Of a stretch of 64,000 nucleotides of DNA, positions 1 to 31,275 are shown one piece after another (the first letter of the stretch is position 1; every line of letters begins with the position of its first letter). The stretch is from Salvelinus alpinus (Eukaryota > Chordata > Actinopteri > Salmoniformes > Salmonidae), in assembly GCF_045679555.1 (NCBI RefSeq), contig NC_092092.1, positions 22,558,969 to 22,622,968 on the forward strand, written 5' to 3'. The notes below the pieces were generated by a model. It was given only the letters and a program-made list of their open reading frames with translations, was not told where the DNA came from and searched no databases. The position numbers and the translations under genes were made by a program.

Positions 1-224
1 ATTGGTCTGTGGTCACCACCTGCAGAACCACTCCTTTATTGGGGGTGTCTTGCTAATTGCCTATAATTTCCACCTGTTGTCTATTCCATTTGCACAACAG
101 CATGTGCAATTTATTGTCAATCAGTGTTGCTTCCTAAGTGGACAGTTTGATTTCACAGAAGTGTGATTGACTTGGAGTTACATTGTGTTGTTTAAGTGTT
201 CCCTTTAATTTTTTGAGCAGTGTA
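1..224 (-). mobile_element. End of a Tc1-like element (family with TIR cactgctcaaaaaaa)
   Basis: Matches the last 240 bases of the element at 49587-51360 almost base for base and ends in the TIR ...ttttgagcagtgta. It was inserted at a TA that is unoccupied in the right arm (near 58245). The rest lies left of the window. Confidence 0.85.
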
Positions 225-352
225 TATAGGCTATATTATAACAATGTTCATAAAAAATAAATATGCAAACGTTTATATTTGAAGGTTATAAATGTGTTTC
301 CTTTTGAAAAACTTGCTTTGCTTGCAAGTGAAAACAATTCGCAGCAGGTAGA

Positions 353-1540
<1,188 letters not shown>

Positions 1541-1609
1541 CAGCTTCTACAAGTGTTCTACAAGTGTTCCCCAGTCATTTCGAAGTCATAATTTTCTGTC
1601 AGTTCTTAC

Positions 1610-18468
<16,859 letters not shown>

Positions 18469-19361
18469 TTTTTATTGTCGAGTCTATAGTCCTATGTAAA
18501 ACTATATGAAATGTATTTGAATGTCTATATGATAAGCTATTGCTATTTTAGATGACTTGAGAGCCCTTTCTTTGTCTAAATAACTTGAGGCATTTCCGGT
18601 ACAGCCAGACCACAGGACGTTGCTCCAATCGGCAGGCTACACAGTACGCAACTTCCAATGAAATGTTCCTGTAACAGCCATTAGACCCGCCTGCTACAAA
18701 CGTTTACTGGCAGTAGGAAAACTCCCGTGCAGTGATACCATGTCGCCTTGCGCCGTAGTGAAGTTTCCACATTTCGGATCAGCTTCCTCTCCCCGAAACC
18801 TAACCTTAACTCAGGGAACCAGCGCAGAACGACTGCACCCTCTCATTGCAGACGAAGTTCCAGGCCGACCGCGGTACTACAGGCATTGTTTGCCCGATCC
18901 CCCATTCTGGTGAAGGGGGAAATGGCTAACTTCGTGGTCAATCTTCGTGTAAATACTTACACATTTCGAATACAATCATGGTACCAATAATTACACCAGA
19001 TGTATATCATTGAATCTATTTTTGTGGGCCCTCAGCGTGATTTGGTTGCACTACTCTCTTGGGAGAGAAAATGTTCAAAGTTTATTTCCTGCAATTCTAC
19101 ACATTTTGCCATGTGGCGTAGAGGAAATGTTGCTGTTTTAAAGCACGTTTTCTACTATTATACAATTTTGTCATTGGGCAGAGAGAACATTTTGCAAGTT
19201 TATAACACTTCCTGCAATTATAAACATTTTGCCATGGGGTGGAGAGATGTTTGCTGTTTTGAACCAAATTTCCTGCAATTGTTATTTGACATGGCTAATT
19301 GAGTGACTGACATATCAAAAGGAAAAATTGTGCCTTGTGTATTCATCTATGCACTTGATGG

Positions 19362-19545
19362 GATAGGAATCCTTCATGGTCACATAGTTCAGCTGCCTGT
19401 AGTCTGCACAGAAGTGCCTTGAGCCGTCCTTCTTGACTAGGACTACAGAGGCGCAAAGGGTTGTTGGATGGCTAGATGAACCCTATCTCCGCCATCTCCC
19501 GGATCTTCTGCTCCGCTACCTCTCTGTCAGTGGCAAGCTACGCTA
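19362..19545 (-). pseudogene. Ty3/gypsy reverse transcriptase fragment
   Basis: Translating the - strand gives EVAEQKIREMAEIGFI, a stop and a frameshift, then VKKDGSRHFCADYRQLN and VTMKDSYP. This is the conserved start of a Ty3/gypsy RT domain. Only about 60 residues remain. It sits just inside the inner border of the left arm. Confidence 0.8.
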
Positions 19546-20045
19546 TGAAACCACACACTCTTACAGAGACTTTGATATTAGGGTGAACTACGGGCACTTC
19601 CATGTTCTCGGGTCAATTTGGGGGATTTTATAAAAAATAAAACAAATATTTGTATGTTAAGTTCACACTGGATCACCCCATACTTTTTTTAAACACCTCC
19701 CTATCAAGTATTTTAGCTACTTTAGATACATTTTATACCTAAATTTCACTATTTTGCCCTTGTCCCTGACCCAGACTTTTAAGCTTCTACTATGTTTTTC
19801 TATGAGAAAACATTAATAATTGCACATTATATAATGTTATGTACTACAGAAAGAGTCAATTAAATAAAATCCAAATCAATATTTATTGTGAGTATGCCCT
19901 TTACATAGTTTTTTTTACACACAATATACCTGTCCTTTGGGAGTGGTGTCATTTCCACCACTGAGGACAAATTCCTCATTAATAAATTTTTTTCAAGAGA
20001 ATGTTCATTTAGTTACCATGGTAACATATTGTGACACTGAAGCAC

Positions 20046-21575
20046 ATGGCTGCAGTGAACAGTGGTTCCAGATGTGATGTCCAGAGGTTGAAGAAAAATC
20101 GAGGTAAATATGGCTTGTGTAGAGAATATTTTAATTGTCAGTCATTTCCAAACAGGCTATAATTTCTGTAATTTGTGGTAGAATTTTAGAATTTTAAAAA
20201 TATTTTATGTGTTTAGTGTGAACGATATCCTAGCTGTAATACTCATCAAAGCATGCTAAGCTGTCTGTCAATTTTCTCCAGAAACTGTAGAAATGTCATT
20301 TCCATCACAGTCATTTCCATCACAAACTTAAGTGTGGTGGAAATGACAGAAAGTGGTGGAAATGACACATCCATTACCTTATTAGTTTTTACTGTACTTT
20401 AAAAAAAACTTTAAGCCTATTTAATCATGGTTTAAATTCATTGAATCTAGAAAATGCTCCACGGTGTGCACAAGTTGAAAACAAAGTAGTTTTTGTCTTT
20501 ATTTTTAGAAGATTCCACATAAAACAGCACAGAGGTCACAGACATATAGAAACAAAATAAAAAATGATCCTATACGATACCAGGAACATTTGCAAAAAGA
20601 CAGGGAGAGATACTGGAAGAAAAAAGGGAAGGGAGAATTGAAATCTATCTCTGAGCTTACAAAGCGAGAACAAAGTAACAAGAGATGGCAATGGAAATGT
20701 AACCAACGGAATAGAAGACAGACTTTAAAGAGAACAGTTGCAATGGAGACCTACCTATCAGGCAACACATCACCTCAGTCACCAGATGACTTGCAGCCAG
20801 AACATGAGGCCAACATACCTGTCCCTGATGCACACCCTGATACCCCTTCCTCATCGTCTGCAACATGAATGAGAAGTCGAATACTTGCTGGAAGGAAAAA
20901 GGTTGGAAGAGGTCGCTCAAAAGCATACAGAGATCTTAGTATGACAAATGTCAAACTTGATTGCTTTACGGAAAGCTGAGAAATACAAAAAAGTTATGAT
21001 CGACTGATGAACAAAATGAAGAGACAAGATTCCCCAAAGACAAAACAGAAAATGAAGGGAACTCCGAAGAATTTGAGAAGGATTTTATTGTATCAAAATG
21101 CCATCATTGCAGAGTTAAAACAAAAGTATAAAAAATGTGCAGTGCCAAGGACAAACAAGTGGCTTCAAAAATGCTCAGAGGCAACATCCTGAGAAAGTAT
21201 GGGCTGGTCAAAGCTGCAAACAGAGAATTTGGATTTTCAGCAAAAGCAATGAGGGCAAATGAAAACAGGCCATCAAGTCTTCAATACTCCAGGAAAAATG
21301 AGTGTAACAGAATTAGCACTGCCACAGAAGAGAAAATCACTAGATTCTATGAACGTGATGACAACAGCAGAGCAACAACAGGGAAAAAGGACACACTAAC
21401 GAGGAACAAGAAGAAAAAGCAGAAGCGCTTCTTGAATGGCACAATTCAAGTCCTTTTGGGTTGTCAAGCCAACAGTCCAGGATCGGGACACATGTCTCTG
21501 CAAAACCCACGCCAACCTCCAGTTCATGGCAGACAAACTACAGCCTCACAAAGTGATCAGCTGCAGCAACATTGA
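20046..21575 (+). pseudogene. Unrecognised basic, lysine-rich gene, probably from a DNA transposon
   Basis: A candidate first exon starts at ATG 20046 (MAAVNSGSRCDVQRLKKN) and ends near a gtaaat at 20105. After an acceptor (tatttttag, about 20506) come three open stretches in different frames. The first ends at 20868 and contains LQKDRERYWKKKGKG and LTKREQSNKRWQWK. The second lies around 21007-21192. The third is 21135-21575, with KYGLVKAANREFGFSAKAMR and RFYERDDNSRATTGKKDTLT. The product is very rich in Lys, Arg and Gln, with a Pro/Ser-rich stretch before 20868. Stops between the stretches suggest decay. Proteins with RFYERDD-type motifs are repeated in fish genomes, so I infer a mobile origin, but I cannot name the family. 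Confidence 0.5.
20286..20370. promoter_or_regulatory. Cluster of inverted gtggaaatgac repeats
   Basis: Two direct copies of gtcatttccatcaca are followed, after a short spacer, by two copies of gtggtggaaatgaca in the opposite orientation. A fifth copy (gtcatttccaccactg) lies at about 19948. It could form a hairpin or act as a binding-site array for a transposase encoded by the adjacent gene. Confidence 0.5.
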
Positions 21576-22075
21576 GAAAGTTTGAGTCTTTGTGCTGTGA
21601 GAACCTGAAGAAAGAGTGCATGTATAGAGAGTGCTCCTATTGCCAAGCACAATAGCTTAAATGAAGAATTTATGCTATTGCTAGCAATTTTTTTATTTTT
21701 ATTTTTTATTTTTTTATTTCACCTTTATTTAACCAGGTAGGCTAGTTGAGAACAAGTTCTCATTTGCAACTGCGACCTGGCCAAGATAAAGCATAGCAGT
21801 GTGAACAGACAACACAGAGTTACACATGGAGTAAACAATAAACAAGTCAATAACATGGTAGAAAAAAAAGAGAATCTATATACAATGTGTGCAAAAGGCA
21901 TGAGGTAGGCAATAAATCGAATAATTACAATTTAGCAGATTAACACTGGAGTGATAAATCATCAGATGATCATGTGCAAGAAGAGATACTGGTGTGCAAA
22001 AGAGCAGAAAAGTAAATAAATAAAAGCAGTATGGGGGGTGAGGTAGGTAAATTGGGTGGGTAGTTTACAGATGGA

Positions 22076-23690
22076 CTATGTACAGCTGCAGCGATCGGTT
22101 AGCTGCTCGGATAGCAGATTTTTAAAGTTGTTGAGGGAGATAAAAGTCTCCAACTTCAGAGATTTTTGCAATTCGTTCCAGTCGCAGGCAGCAGAGAACT
22201 GGAAGGAAAGGCGTCCAAATGAGGTTTTGGCTTTAGGGATGATCAGTGAGATACACCTGCTGGAGCGCGTGCTGCGGGTGGGTGTAGCCATCGTGACCAG
22301 TGAACTGAGATAAGGCGGCACTTTACCTAGCATAGCCTTGTAGATGACCTGGAGCCAGTGGGTCTGACGACGAACATGTAGCGAGGGCCAGCCGACTAGG
22401 GCATACAGGTCGCAGTGGTGGGTCGTATAAGGTGCTTTAGTAACAAAACGAATGGCACTGTGATAAACTGCATCCAGTTTGCTGAGTAGAGTATTGGAAG
22501 CTATTTTGTAGATGACATCGCCGAAGTCGAGGATCGGTAGGATAGTCAGTTTTACTAGGGTAAGTTTGGCGGCGTGAGTGAAGGAGGCTTTGTTGCGGAA
22601 TAGAAAGCCGATTCTTGATTTGATTTTGGATTGGAGATGTTTGATATGAGTCTGGAAGGAGATTTTGCAGTCTAGCCAGACACCTAGGTACTTATAGATG
22701 TCCACATATTCTAGGTCGGAACCGTCCAGGGTGGTGATGCTAGTCGGGCGTGCGGGTGCAGGCAGCGAACGGTTGAAAAGCATGCATTTGGTTTTACTAG
22801 CGTTTAAGAGCAGTTGGAGGCCACGGAAGGAGTGTTGTATGGCATTGAAGCTCGTTTGGAGGTTAGATAGCACAGTGTCCAAGGAAGGGCCGGAAGTATA
22901 TAGAATGGTGTCGTCTGCGTAGAGGTGGATCAGGGAATTGCCCGCAGCAAGAGCAACATCATTGATGTATACAGAGAAAAGAGTCGGCCCGAGAATTGAA
23001 CCCTGTGGTACCCCCATAGAGACTGCCAGAGGACCGGACAACATGCCCTCCGATTTGACACACTGAACTCTGTCTGCAAAGTAGTTGGTGAACCAGGCAA
23101 GGCAGTCATTAGAAAAACCGAGGCTACTGAGTCTGCCGATAAGAATATGGTGATTGACAGAGTCGAAAGCCTTGGCCAGGTCGATGAAGACGGCTGCACA
23201 GTAATGTCTTTTATCGATGGCGGTTATGATATCGTTTAGTACCTTGAGCGTGGCTGAGGTGCACCCGTGACCGGCTCGGAAACCGGATTGCACAGCGGAG
23301 AAGGTACGGTGGGATTCGAGATGGTCAGTGATCTGTTTGTTGACTTGGCTTTCGAAGACCTTAGATAGGCAGGGCAGGATGGATATAGGTCTGTAACAGT
23401 TTGGGTCCAGGGTGTCTCCCCCTTTGAATCCTTGGGGATCTCAGATGATACGAAGGAGAGGTTGAACAGGCTGGTAATAGGGGGTGCGACAATGGCGGCG
23501 GACAGTTTCAGAAATAGGGGGTCCAGATTGTCAAGCCCAGCTGATTTGTATGGGTCCAGGTTTTCCAGCTCTTTCAGAACATCTGCCATCTGGATATGGG
23601 TAAAGGAGAAGCTGGGGAGGCTTGGGCGAGTAGCAGCGGGGGGGGGCGGGGCTGTTGGCCAAGGTTGGAGTCGCCAGGAGGAAGGCATGG
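22076..23690 (-). pseudogene. LINE ORF, reverse transcriptase part
   Basis: Continuation of the endonuclease ORF after two frame breaks. 23688-about 23435 reads MADVLKELENLDPYKSAG and LFNLSFVSSEIPK. 23293-22076 is 405 codons open and holds RT motif A (VFIDLAKAFDSVNHHIL), motif B (GVPQGSILGPTLF) and motif C (LYADDTILYTS), then the L2/CR1-type C-terminus (SRIGFLFRNK, WNELQKSL). Catalytic aspartates are present. About 30 bases containing the usual WKAAYVTPLHKGG region appear deleted near 23430, so it is inactive as it stands. Confidence 0.85.
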
Positions 23691-25342
23691 CCAGCCATTG
23701 AGAAATGTTTGTTGAAGTTTTCGATTATCACGGACTTATCAGTGGTGACCGTGTTACCTAGCCTCAGTGCAGTGGGCAGCTGGGAGGAGGTGCTCTTGTT
23801 TTCCATGGACTTTACAGTATCCCAGAACTTTTTGGAGTTAGAGCTACAGGATGCAAATTTCTGCTTGAAAAAACTGGCCTTTGCTTTCCTGACTGACTGC
23901 GTGTATTGGTTCCTGACTTCCCTGAACAGTTGCATATCGCGGGGGCTCTTCGATGCTATTGCAGTTCGCCACAGGATGTTTTTGTGCTGGTCGAGGGCAG
24001 TCAGGTCTGGAGTGAACCAAGGGCTATATCTGTTCTTGGTTCTGCATTTTTTGAACGGAGCATGCTTGTCTAATATGGTGAGGAAGTAACTTTTAAAGAA
24101 TGACCAGGCATCCTCAACTGACGGGATGAGGTCAATATCCTTCCAGGGTACCCGGGCCAGGTCGATTAGAAAGGCCTGCTCGCAGAAGTGTTTTAGGGAG
24201 CGTTTGACAGTGATGAGGGGTGGTCGTTTGACCGCGGACCCGTGGCGGATACAGGCAATGAGGCAGTGATCGCTGAGATCTTGATTGAAGACAGCAGAGG
24301 TGTATTTGGAGGGCAGGTTGGTCAGGATAATGTCTATTAGGGTGCCCATGTTTACGGATTTAGGGTTGTACCTGGTGGGTTCCTTGATGATTTGTGTGAG
24401 ATTGAGGGCATCAAGCTTGGATTGTAGGACTGCCGGGGTGTTAAGCATATCCCAGTTTAGGTCACCTAACAGAACAAACTCTGAAGCTAGATGGGGAGCG
24501 ATCAATTCACAGATGGTGTCCAGGGCACAGCTGGGAGCTGAGGGGGGTCGGTAGCAGGCGGCAACAGTGAGAGACTTATTTCTGGAGAGATTAATTTTTA
24601 AAATTAGAAGTTCGAACTGTTTGGGCATAGACCTGGAAAGTATGACAGAACTTTGCAGGCTATCTCTGCAGTAGATTGCAACTCCTCCCCCTTTGGCAGT
24701 TCTATCTTGACGGAAAGTGTTATAGTTGGGTATGGAAATCCCAGAATTTTTGGTGGCCTTCCTAAGCCAGGATTCGGACACGGCAAGGACATCAGGGTTG
24801 GCAGAGTGTGCTAAAGCGGTGAGTAAGGCAAACTTAGGGAGGAGGCTTCTGATGTTGACATGCATGAGGCCAAGGCTTTTTCGATCACAGAAGTCAACAA
24901 ATGAGGGTGACTGGGGACATGCAGGGCCTGGGTTTACCTCCACATCACCCGAGGAACAGAGGAGTAGTAGGATGAGGGTGCGGCTAAAGGCTATCAAAAC
25001 TGGTCGCCTAGAGCGTTGGGGACAAAGAATAAAAGGAGCAGATTTATGGGCGTGGTAGAATAGATTCTGGGCATAATGTGCAGACAGGGGTATGGTGGGG
25101 CACGGGTACAGCGGAGGCAAGCCCAGGCACTGGGTGATGATAAGAGAGGTTGTATCTCTGGACATGCTGGTCTCAATGGGTGAGGTCACCGCATGTGTGG
25201 GGGGTGGGACAAAGGAGGTATCAGAGGTACGGAGAGTGGAACTACGGGGTCCATTGCAAACCAAAACAATGATAATGATAACTAGCCTGAACGACAGTAT
25301 GCAAGGCATATTGATATTTGAGAGAGACATACAATAAGGCAT
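23531..25342 (-). CDS. LINE ORF, N-terminal part: signal-like segment, 2A-like peptide and APE endonuclease
   Basis: 603 codons. A hydrophobic stretch near the start (residues 14-29, ILSFRLVIIIIVLVCN) is followed by a Pro/Ser/Thr-rich region. A second leucine-rich stretch then leads into GDVEVNPGP (residues 132-140), which fits the DxExNPGP 2A ribosome-skipping consensus. The endonuclease then shows MHVNIRSLLPK, LAVSESWL, GGGVAIY, LLGDLNWD and SDHCLI (nicking of target DNA). The frame ends early after a frameshift in a G run, and the true protein continued into the RT. Such 2A sequences are established in APE-type non-LTR retrotransposons. Confidence 0.85.
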   Translation of the reverse strand: MPYCMSLSNINMPCILSFRLVIIIIVLVCNGPRSSTLRTSDTSFVPPPTHAVTSPIETSMSRDTTSLIITQCLGLPPLYPCPTIPLSAHYAQNLFYHAHKSAPFILCPQRSRRPVLIAFSRTLILLLLCSSGDVEVNPGPACPQSPSFVDFCDRKSLGLMHVNIRSLLPKFALLTALAHSANPDVLAVSESWLRKATKNSGISIPNYNTFRQDRTAKGGGVAIYCRDSLQSSVILSRSMPKQFELLILKINLSRNKSLTVAACYRPPSAPSCALDTICELIAPHLASEFVLLGDLNWDMLNTPAVLQSKLDALNLTQIIKEPTRYNPKSVNMGTLIDIILTNLPSKYTSAVFNQDLSDHCLIACIRHGSAVKRPPLITVKRSLKHFCEQAFLIDLARVPWKDIDLIPSVEDAWSFFKSYFLTILDKHAPFKKCRTKNRYSPWFTPDLTALDQHKNILWRTAIASKSPRDMQLFREVRNQYTQSVRKAKASFFKQKFASCSSNSKKFWDTVKSMENKSTSSQLPTALRLGNTVTTDKSVIIENFNKHFSMAGHAFLLATPTLANSPAPPRCYSPKPPQLLLYPYPDGRCSERAGKPGPIQISWA

Positions 25343-26655
25343 AAAGTGATTGCAGGTCTTGATTGGGAGAGCTAGCTAAAACAACAGGTAAGATAACAGC
25401 AGCAATAACAGGGTGCTAGTCTAACACAGCAACAACAGGTAAAAATGGCGACGACTAGGCAGAGAGGGTCGGATTAACTACACACAGATCCTGAGTTAAA
25501 GCACAGAGCCGACAGATAAAACACAAATAAACAGAATGGAGTACCGTGAATTAATGGACAGTCAAGCAGGCATCAGCTATGTAGCCAAGTGATCATAGTG
25601 TCCAGGGGGCAGCCGTAGATGGAGCAGGGAGGCCTCCACTAAGCTAGCACGCGGCGTTTAAAGTTAGTAGCCCGGGGGGTGGTCTGCTCAGACGGAGGGG
25701 GTCTGCTCAGACGTGGTCGTGTCGACAGAGAATCCAAGCCGGATGGCGATGGCGAAAGAGAGGTTGTGAATTGTAGAATTGTGTTTGCTAACTGGTGCTA
25801 GCTTCGTGGCAGTGGCGCTAGCTGCGCTAGCTGCAAGCTAGCTGTGAGGATCAGAAGTAGTGGCTCAGGGATTACGGCAGGAATCCGGCGTTGTTGTCGA
25901 GAGACAGTCCGATGCTGGTAAATTGGTGAGTAATATCCAGGCTAATAACAGGGCTGGTGTCTGTGCAGAAGGTAAAAGCTACTAGCAGCGGCAAAAAAAT
26001 GGCTAAATTAGCTTGTAGCTGATTTAGACCAGTTGTGATGGATTGGCAGGGCTCTGTGTCGGCAAAAAAAGGTCCAGTCCAATTGGCAAAAGAGGTATTG
26101 TAGCCCAAGAATTCGCTGGTAGACCTCTTCGGCTAGCCGGCAGATGGGCCTAGCTCGAGGCTAGCTCAAGGCTAACTGGTGCTTGCTTCGGGACAGAGGT
26201 GTTAGCCAGTAGTAGCCACTCGGTTGCAGCTAGCTAGCTGTGATGATACAGTGTAATTGTCCAGAGCTTGCGTCAGGAATCCGGTGATGTGGTAGAGAAA
26301 AAGCAGTCCTATATGCTCTGGGTTGATATCGCGCTTGCAGACTGGCAGGTATTGGCCCGAGCTGAAGCTGGCTGTGTCCGAGTTAAGGGTGAAGACCGCA
26401 GCAGTGGCTAACTGACTACTAGCTAGTAGCTAGTTATCTGGCTAGCTTCTGATTGGGGTTACGGTTCTAAAGTATAAAAAATAGCAGGTCCGTACCACAT
26501 TGGGTGATGCGGAATGTAGGAATGTATATTCAGTTCCTAGATGGAAAGTGAAATTAAAATATATACGAAATGTATACGAAAAATACGAGGACTATTTACA
26601 CGGGACAAGACAAGACAAACACACGTCCGACTGCTACGCCATCTTGGATTCAAAA

Positions 26656-27830
26656 AAGAGGAAACTCGGATTTAACGACTCAAAAAGACCTCAGGTTATG
26701 CTCTTCAAATGGATGTTAACTGTGAGGGTCGAGATGCCCATGCACCCAATAATGATAGAATTCAAAAAGTTTAAACTGCCTATCAAACATTGTTTTTGAA
26801 ACCAGTGGAAAGCCAGTGAAAAATGTGCTCTTGCAACAGCTACAGAATCCCAGCCTATGGAATAAAAGTGGGGCTTTTATTGCTCAACTATTGCATGCTG
26901 ATAAAAATATTTAATCCATAGGCCTAATGGACAAATGTTCAAACTCGTACACTTTTGATAAACTTAAAGGGGCAATCTGTAGTTGCTACATCCATTTTTG
27001 GACATATAAAGTATATATATATCCATTGATTTTTGAAGAATATAACTTATAAATGCCTCAGGAGTTTGGTTCAACTGTCACACTCCATGAGAACCCAAAA
27101 TATAAGCTTGTTTTTCTCCAATGTTCGTAACATTGTAAATGTAAATAAACACTGTATAGGCTCATAACATGGTTAAAACAAAAATGTTGATATCAGTGAT
27201 GGTCAGGCTCTTTCTATTAATCTGAGAGTGGTTACATTTCTCCAGGCCCATCCCTCAATTTCATCTGTGGATTATCAAGATACCAAAGTGTCACCAACAA
27301 AAAGTTTATTAATAGGCCTATAGCAAATGCAGTATATGGCATACATTTTTCACATGTAAATAGCACTTTTCAGTAGTTCTCAAAGCATGCCATTTCATGA
27401 GCGCAGCATTTATTTTTCAACTCGAATCAATGAGCCCAATCAGTCCTCCATGACAACAAAATCATAAACAATAGAGTAGGGCTGGCTAATAAGTCCTTAG
27501 TTTTGGGGTTATGCCCAGGTAAAACAATTTGGCTAATCTATACTTCCATATTTCCAAGTCCTATTCTTGAAGATCAAGGGGTATAACATTTATTGGAATG
27601 ACTGGAATTCTGATAGACTTTGGTTTTTAATGTAAAGATATCATTTAATCATATTATTATATGTAGTTGAAAGCGATGGTTTAGAAGAAGCCTACATAAC
27701 CAACCAATAAAGTAAAATTTAACATCCATATATGGCCAGCTATGTAAACTTTAACATTGATTTATCCTGCAATAGATGTGGTTCAATTGGTACCATACAT
27801 TTTATCTTCTTCTAATGCCTCTTAGGGGGA
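26656..27830. other. Spacer, no gene recognised
   Basis: AT-rich sequence without long frames, splice-supported exons or recognisable element ends. Confidence 0.4.
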
Positions 27831-28317
27831 AAGTAATCGGAAAGTAACTGAATGTAATCAGATTACATTACTGAGTTTGGGTAATACAAAAGTTACGTTA
27901 CTGATAGTAAATAGTAACTGTTTTTTAAGAAGTATTTTAAAATAAATGGTCCAATTCACACACTTATCAAGAGAACATCCCTGGTCATCCCTACTGATGA
28001 TCTGGTGTACTCACTAAACACACATGCTTAGTTTTGTAAATTATGTCTGCATGCTGGAGTGTGCCTCTAGCTATCTGTAAAAAAAGAAAATAAAAGAAAA
28101 TGGTGCCATTTGGTTTGCTTAATTTAAGGAATTTGAAACGATTTGTACTGTTATTTTTTATACTTAAGTATATTAAAAACCAAATACTTTTAGACTTACT
28201 CAATTAGTATTTTACTGGGTGACTTTAACCTTTACTTGAGTACATTTTCTATTAAGGTATCTTTACTTTTACTCAAGTATGACAATTGGGTACTTTTTCC
28301 ACCACTGATGCTGGCCC
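27830..28317. mobile_element. hAT-like non-autonomous element, partial
   Basis: The right end, tactttttccaccactg, matches the end of the element at 46002-48823, including attttctattaaggtatc, the uninterrupted version of that copy's second TTAA site. The left end grades into aaagtaatcggaaagtaact repeats. Confidence 0.65.
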
Positions 28318-28724
28318 ATGTTGACTCCATTGCTTCCTACAATTGTGTCAAGTTGGCTGGATGTCCTTTGGGTGGTGGACCATTCTTGATACACACAGGA
28401 AACTGTTGAGTGTGGAAAACCCAGTAGCATTGCAGTTCTTTACACACTCAAACTGGCGCACCTGGCACCTACTACCATACCCTGTTTAAAGGCACTTAAA
28501 TATTGTGTCTTACCCATTCACCCTCGAAATGGCACACATACACAATCCATGTCTCAATTGTCTCAAGGCTTAAAAATCCTCCTTTAACCTTTCTCCTCCC
28601 CTTCATCTACACTGATTGAAGTGGATTTAACAAGTGACAACAATAAGGGGTCATAGGTTTCACCTGGAAACCTGGTCAATCTATGTCATGGAATGAGCAG
28701 GAGTTCCTAATGTTTTGTGTACTT
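28318..28724. mobile_element. Truncated copy of the short TIR element
   Basis: Matches the inner and right parts of 14647-15168 (atgctggcccatgttgactc to cctaatgttttgtgtact). Its left end is replaced by the hAT-like element. Confidence 0.75.
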
Positions 28725-28735
28725 ATATATATATA

Positions 28736-30344
<1,609 letters not shown>

Positions 30345-30461
30345 TATATAAAGTAAAATAATAAAATCCCATGAGATATGCCTCCTACAAGATATACTTT
30401 TATGTAGCCTATGCCATTTTGAATCCATTTGTATGTATGAATGACTGTGTTCAAGTCCAGG

Positions 30462-30646
30462 TACAGTGGGGAGAACAAGTATTTGATACACTGCCGATTT
30501 TGCAGGTTGTCCTACTTACAAAGCATGTAGAGGTCTGTCATTTTTATCATAGGTACACCTCAACTGTGAGAGACGGAATCTAAAACAAAAATCCAGAAAA
30601 TCACACTGTATGATTTTTAAGTAATTAATTTGCATTTTATTGCAAA
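30462..30646. mobile_element. Solitary end of a Tc1 element
   Basis: Repeats the first 185 bases of 28736-30344 (tacagtggggagaacaagta ... ttaatttgcattttattgca), then stops without a transposase or second TIR. Confidence 0.85.
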
Positions 30647-30850
30647 TATTATTATAACTATTAATAATAAGTATTAATAATGATTGATAATACAATAATA
30701 TTGTTTACACAACAGTCCTTTTATACAAGCAACAGTTACAAAACATAATGGCCTTGTGTTAAGGTGTAGTGATAACAGGATTCTATGAAATGTATGTCAC
30801 AGTCCAACACAGAACAATGACATAACGCTTGAGAAGTTACAACAGCTCAC

Positions 30851-31275
30851 CTCAGTTCTGCCACAACCTTTGATGCTATGGAAACCATAAACATCACCAT
30901 ACATGATATATCTGAGCTGTTGTCAGACAGAACTGAAAACCTTCTGGTTTTTGGGAAATTTTCTGAATGGAACTCCTGAAAGGTAACTTTGTAAGAATAA
31001 TCTGGGAAAAAGGGAGCTTCATAGGGATCGGGGTCATTTCCAATAGGGCAATCTGGATCCCCAATGAAGGTTGAAACAGTGGCCAGATCCGTCAGGTCAT
31101 TTAAGTTCACTTCTGTGGTCATGAACATCTGGTGGGGAGGAGATACTGCTGTTGGGAGGAGATACTCCTCTCTCAAATTCATAGTCATAGTAGCCCCGCA
31201 TGACCATCCTGAACTCGCAAGCTTCCACTCTGTTTCACTCGCAGTTTCAAACTGATCAGAACAGTTGAAGCTCAT
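30851..31275 (-). CDS. Orphan exon-like ORF, function unknown
   Basis: 141 codons open on the - strand from ATG 31275 (MSFNCSDQFETASETEWK) to a good splice donor (CTGAG|gtgagc) at 30851/30850; reading past the donor meets a stop at once. It is acidic, with SSGWSCGATMTMNLREEY and FIGDPDCPIGNDPDPYEAP. No transposon motif is present. It does not look like random sequence in composition or length, but I do not recognise a family. It lies near the symmetry axis of the inverted duplication. It may be an internal or first exon of a displaced gene. Confidence 0.4.

Larger units (their letters stand above)
21690..26655 (-). mobile_element. Near full-length L2/CR1-type LINE
   Basis: About 5 kb on the - strand: 5' UTR from about 26655 to 25343, endonuclease frame 25342-23531, RT frame about 23690-22076, and 3' UTR with a tail at 21690-22075 (mirror of ggtaggctagttgagaacaa). 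Frameshifts at about 23640-23690 (poly-G run) and about 23430 (short deletion) break the single long frame. A fragment of the same 3' end is in ifngr1 intron 5 at 58525-58800. Confidence 0.88.

Noticed and set aside
19000-19302. 100-codon + strand frame near the inner edge of the left arm
   Set aside because: Contains repeated tgccatg/aaacattttgcc units shared with 43750-43930. It has no splice context or recognisable domain, so it is likely an old repeat rather than a gene.
22056-25337. Several + strand frames of 70-144 codons
   Set aside because: Antisense shadows of the LINE endonuclease and RT on the - strand.
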